A stretch of 8,820 bases of DNA from JACOND01 sp051011135 (GTDB taxonomy: Bacteria; Bdellovibrionota; Bdellovibrionia; Bdellovibrionales; UBA1609), in the NCBI GenBank assembly GCA_051011135.1, contig JBPCUO010000063.1, forward strand, positions 1 through 8,820. The letters are read 5' to 3'. Below the pieces are notes generated by a model that made no database searches, had not been told where the DNA came from, and saw only the letters and a list, made by a program, of their open reading frames with translations. Below, piece by piece: positions 7,182 to 8,820 of this stretch. Position 1 is the first letter of the stretch; every line of letters begins with the position of its first letter. A program made the position numbers and the translations under genes.

Positions 7182-7244
7182 AACAAGAGACCTTGAGCTA
7201 ATTGACCTTATTCTGTCAAGATTCTTCAAAAAAGAATCTAACTA

Positions 7245-7272
7245 TTTACTTTTTTTAAAAAATATCTATAAT
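7245..7272 (+). promoter_or_regulatory. Promoter of the glutaredoxin gene, predicted leaderless
   Basis: TTTACT (7245-7250, 4 of 6 matches to the -35 consensus), a 16-base spacer and a perfect TATAAT (7267-7272). Seven bases separate the -10 from the ATG at 7280, so transcription should begin at or within a base of the start codon. The bases between are CCCCCTA, with no Shine-Dalgarno sequence. Confidence 0.65.
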
Positions 7273-7279
7273 CCCCCTA

Positions 7280-7597
7280 ATGAATACAAAAGAAAGAATT
7301 GAAAAACTCCTTAGCGAAAATCCTGTTATACTTTTTATGAAAGGAAGTCCTGAACAGCCTCAATGCGGATTTTCTGCTCGCGTGGTTCAAATCTTAAATT
7401 TTTTGAAAGTGAAATATCAATTTTTTGATGTTTTAAGTGATGAAACCATTCGTCAAGGAATCAAAGAACATGAGAATTGGCCTACGATTCCTCAACTTTA
7501 TCTTCAAAAAAAACTTCTGGGTGGTTGTGATATTATTCAAGAACAGTTTCAATCTGGAGATTTAGAAAAAGCCCTTTCTTCCTATATCTCGGATTAA
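7280..7597 (+). CDS. grxD: Monothiol glutaredoxin, CGFS (Grx4) type
   Basis: A 105-residue cytoplasmic protein, the usual length of single-domain CGFS glutaredoxins. Diagnostic residues are Lys21 (FMKGSP, glutathione contact), the active site CGFS at 29-32, WPTIPQLY (67-74, cis-Pro loop) and GGCDI (81-85, glutathione-binding). Proteins of this family hold a [2Fe-2S] cluster bridged between two subunits by Cys29 and glutathione, and pass it to Fe-S proteins or work with BolA-type partners; they are poor general disulfide reductases. The start is the only good one. There is no ribosome site, and a strong -10 sits directly before the ATG. The gene is divergent from the HNH gene and 83 bases ahead of the kinase gene, which seems to have its own -10. 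Aconitase in this window is a plausible cluster-dependent protein, but not a demonstrated client. Confidence 0.96.
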   Translation: MNTKERIEKLLSENPVILFMKGSPEQPQCGFSARVVQILNFLKVKYQFFDVLSDETIRQGIKEHENWPTIPQLYLQKKLLGGCDIIQEQFQSGDLEKALSSYISD

Positions 7598-7668
7598 ACC
7601 CCCCCTTTAACAACAGACTTATGTCCATAAAGCCAAAGTGAACTTTAGTTTTTCCAGATCCTTTCCGA

Positions 7669-7674
7669 TAAGAT
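7669..7674 (+). promoter_or_regulatory. Possible -10 element of the kinase gene, predicted leaderless
   Basis: TAAGAT (4 of 6 matches) ends exactly 6 bases before the ATG at 7681, putting the expected +1 on the A of the start codon. No clear -35 is present at 15-19 bases and no Shine-Dalgarno sequence precedes the ATG. On its own this is weak; its value comes from repeating the spacing seen at the aconitase and glutaredoxin genes. Confidence 0.4.
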
Positions 7675-7680
7675 AGTGTC

Positions 7681-8334
7681 ATGGACTATAAAAAATTAAA
7701 TATCGATCCTATTACTTTTTTTAGTCATGAGCTTAAAACCCCATTAAGCTCTTTAAAACTTGCTTTAAGCCTTTTAAAAAAAGAGATTCAAAAAGAAAAG
7801 AATCAAAAACTACTGCTTTTAATGGAAGAAGAGCTGGACCATATCATCAACCTGATTTGCCAGCATTTGGATTTAAACCTGCTTCCAAAAAAAGATTTGA
7901 TGGATTTTCAATGGGAATCTTGGAATCTTGTTTTTTCTAAAATTTTAACCCGATTCCAGCTTCTCGCTTCTAGAAAACAGATCCATTTCAAAATAATACC
8001 TTCTCCTGATCTCGATGTTTATATGGATTCCACTTGGATCACTCAAGTTTTACAAAATCTATTATCAAATGCTATTCAATACTCCCCCAAGGGTGCAGAA
8101 ATTGTTATGAATTATGAATTCAAACACCAAGGTTTAGAGTTTTTGATTCAAAACCCAAATGCCACTTCCCCATCAGAGGATGCTCTTTTTAAACAGACAG
8201 GATTAGGTCTTAAAATTGCTAGAAGTATTCTGGAAAATCATGAGGGATCTTTAACGATGTTAAAACAAGATGGAGAAACTAAAGTTACTTTTTTTCTTCC
8301 TCAAGCTAGAAGATCTTTAAAGGTTTCTGCTTAG
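7681..8334 (+). CDS. Short soluble histidine kinase (HisKA + HATPase_c only)
   Basis: At 217 residues this is just the catalytic core of a sensor kinase. The dimerisation/phosphoacceptor domain starts almost at the N-terminus with FFSHELKTPLSSLK (His16), and a second helix runs to about 65. The ATP-binding domain has the N-box VLQNLLSNAIQYSP (123-136, Asn130) and a glycine motif TGLGLKIA (173-180). The G1 box, normally DxGxG, reads QNPNA near 157-161, so the Asp and both Gly are absent, and the lid is short. Some kinases with N-x-G at this position are active, so loss of activity cannot be assumed. There is no transmembrane segment, PAS, GAF or receiver domain, and no response regulator gene adjoins it. 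Input must come from a partner protein or from regions lost in evolution. The start at the first ATG lacks a ribosome site. Its TAG stop overlaps the TAA of the next, convergent gene. Confidence 0.9.
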   Translation: MDYKKLNIDPITFFSHELKTPLSSLKLALSLLKKEIQKEKNQKLLLLMEEELDHIINLICQHLDLNLLPKKDLMDFQWESWNLVFSKILTRFQLLASRKQIHFKIIPSPDLDVYMDSTWITQVLQNLLSNAIQYSPKGAEIVMNYEFKHQGLEFLIQNPNATSPSEDALFKQTGLGLKIARSILENHEGSLTMLKQDGETKVTFFLPQARRSLKVSA

Positions 8335-8735
8335 TAAGCAAAACCCGCTTCGTAATAAGTATAATTATTCGCCCCTGGATAAGAACAAACACAAGCTGTT
8401 CCTCTAGGAAGGCATTGTTGTTTAAAAGCAACTTGTCCCGTAAAAATACTAGGTAAAGTTAAACAAGAATAAAAGAAAGGTTGAGCGGTTACGCAAGCGG
8501 AAAACCAACTCGGTTGATAGTGAGCCGCAAACATCTGGCAGCTTCTTCCTGAATAAGTCGAGCACACTGAAGATCCGTGATAACCACAATTTGAGTAAGG
8601 AGGGTAAGCTCCAGGGGTAGGATAAGGCGCAGGAGCAGGATAAGCTCCAGGAGTAGGATAAGAAGGGTAAACTCCAGGATGAGCATGAGAAATAAAACAA
8701 CTTAAAAATAAAACAATTCCTACTAATAAACGCAT
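8331..8735 (-). CDS. Secreted Pro/Tyr-repeat, Cys-rich small protein
   Basis: A 134-residue protein that I do not recognise. The N-terminus (Met-Arg, then a hydrophobic core to about 15) is a signal peptide with a likely cleavage after SHA (residue 18). Residues 21-47 are a Pro/Tyr/Gly/Ala-rich stretch with two exact copies of YPTPGAYP (26-33 and 38-45) separated by APAP, like an extended or wall-associated linker. From residue 50 the chain holds eight cysteines (50, 58, 66, 81, 91, 108, 115, 117), an even number that could form four disulfides in the periplasm or outside the cell. Tyr, Phe and Gly are abundant to the end. The start has AGGAG 6 bases upstream and a perfect TATAAT further up. 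The two visible copies of the repeat and the signal peptide support this frame over the other overlapping open frames. It is convergent with the kinase gene, overlapping it by 4 bases. Confidence 0.8.
   Translation of the reverse strand: MRLLVGIVLFLSCFISHAHPGVYPSYPTPGAYPAPAPYPTPGAYPPYSNCGYHGSSVCSTYSGRSCQMFAAHYQPSWFSACVTAQPFFYSCLTLPSIFTGQVAFKQQCLPRGTACVCSYPGANNYTYYEAGFAY
8601..8660 (-). repeat. Two-copy 24-base coding repeat (YPTPGAYP)
   Basis: Copies at 8660-8637 and 8624-8601 on the minus strand encode the same eight residues with only silent differences, separated by 12 bases coding APAP. The near-identity of the DNA suggests a fairly recent duplication within the gene, or selection for the sequence. 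Confidence 0.8.
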
Positions 8736-8741
8736 AAATAA

Positions 8742-8770
8742 CTCCTGAATAGTTGGTTTTTTTTATTATA
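8742..8770 (-). promoter_or_regulatory. -10 element and ribosome site of the Cys-rich secreted protein gene
   Basis: A perfect TATAAT lies at 8770-8765 on the minus strand, giving an expected start near 8758 and a leader of about 22 bases that includes AGGAG (8746-8742), 6 bases before the ATG. A perfect TTGACA (8788-8783) is only 12 bases from the -10, too close for a standard sigma70 -35. Either the -10 works with an activator or another -35-like sequence, or the TTGACA is coincidental. Confidence 0.6.
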
Positions 8771-8790
8771 GTCTCAAAAAAATGTCAACT

Positions 8791-8820
8791 TTAGGAATTA
8801 GAAGGTGTATATTTTTCCGT
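8791..8820 (-). CDS. Possible 3' end of a further minus-strand gene
   Basis: Read on the minus strand from the right edge, nine sense codons (T-E-K-Y-T-P-S-N-S) are followed by TAA at 8793-8791. This would fit the C-terminus of a gene lying upstream of the Cys-rich protein gene. Thirty bases are far too few to establish coding, so this is only a note for anyone joining the neighbouring sequence. Confidence 0.2.
   Translation of the reverse strand, partial: TEKYTPSNS

Noticed and set aside
7182..7229. TTG start extending the HNH protein by 16 residues
   Set aside because: There is no ribosome site before 7229, while AAGG stands 9 bases before the ATG at 7181.
627..7597. Aconitase and CGFS glutaredoxin as one Fe-S gene cluster
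   Set aside because: They are over 4 kb apart, on opposite strands, with unrelated genes between. The biochemical link is general and the location does not support a shared unit.
7598..7680. Terminator after the glutaredoxin gene
   Set aside because: The only hairpin seen (AAAG-TGAA-CTTT near 7635-7646, then a T run) has a 4-bp AT-rich stem, too weak to call.
8449..8700. Two further minus-strand frames overlapping the Cys-rich gene
   Set aside because: They are other frames of the Pro/Tyr repeat region. The chosen frame alone has a signal peptide, a ribosome site and an organised Cys pattern.

Overview
The window is AT-rich (low-GC) bacterial DNA with tightly packed genes on both strands. 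It carries one gene cut by the left edge, seven complete genes, and possibly the last few codons of a ninth gene at the right edge. Three features suggest a Gram-negative bacterium, perhaps of the Bdellovibrionota or a related former 'deltaproteobacterial' line: a putative outer-membrane barrel protein, a mitochondrial-type aconitase, and a bacterial DNA topoisomerase VI with histone-H1-like lysine tails. The taxonomic placement is inference only.

Layout. 1-630 (+): end of an unrecognised hydrophilic protein with a Lys/Asp repeat. 627-2870 (-): aconitase, meeting the first gene tail to tail with overlapping stop codons. 3026-3589 (+): small secreted protein that looks like an outer-membrane beta-barrel. 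3599-7181 (-): a three-gene block in the order HNH-nuclease-like protein, topoisomerase VI subunit B, subunit A. B and A are separated by 3 bases and are almost certainly co-translated. 7280-7597 (+): CGFS monothiol glutaredoxin. 7681-8334 (+): short soluble histidine kinase. 8331-8735 (-): secreted Pro/Tyr-repeat, Cys-rich small protein, again meeting its neighbour with overlapping stops. No gap between genes exceeds about 160 bases. I saw no tRNA, rRNA, CRISPR array or insertion sequence.

How the parts relate. Topoisomerase VI subunits A and B form an A2B2 enzyme that passes one DNA duplex through another. All the catalytic motifs I looked for are present: the GHKL ATPase motifs, the active-site Tyr and the Toprim Glu and Asp residues, so it should be active. 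Its two Lys-rich tails meet at the gene junction. Aconitase (TCA cycle, [4Fe-4S]) and the CGFS glutaredoxin (Fe-S cluster handling) are biochemically related but not linked in an operon.

The most interesting signals are the intact bacterial topoisomerase VI with paired polycationic tails, and a repeated promoter layout. In front of the aconitase, glutaredoxin and kinase genes a -10-like hexamer lies 6-7 bases before the ATG and there is no Shine-Dalgarno sequence, which predicts leaderless mRNAs. The topoisomerase, HNH and Cys-rich genes instead have ordinary Shine-Dalgarno sequences.
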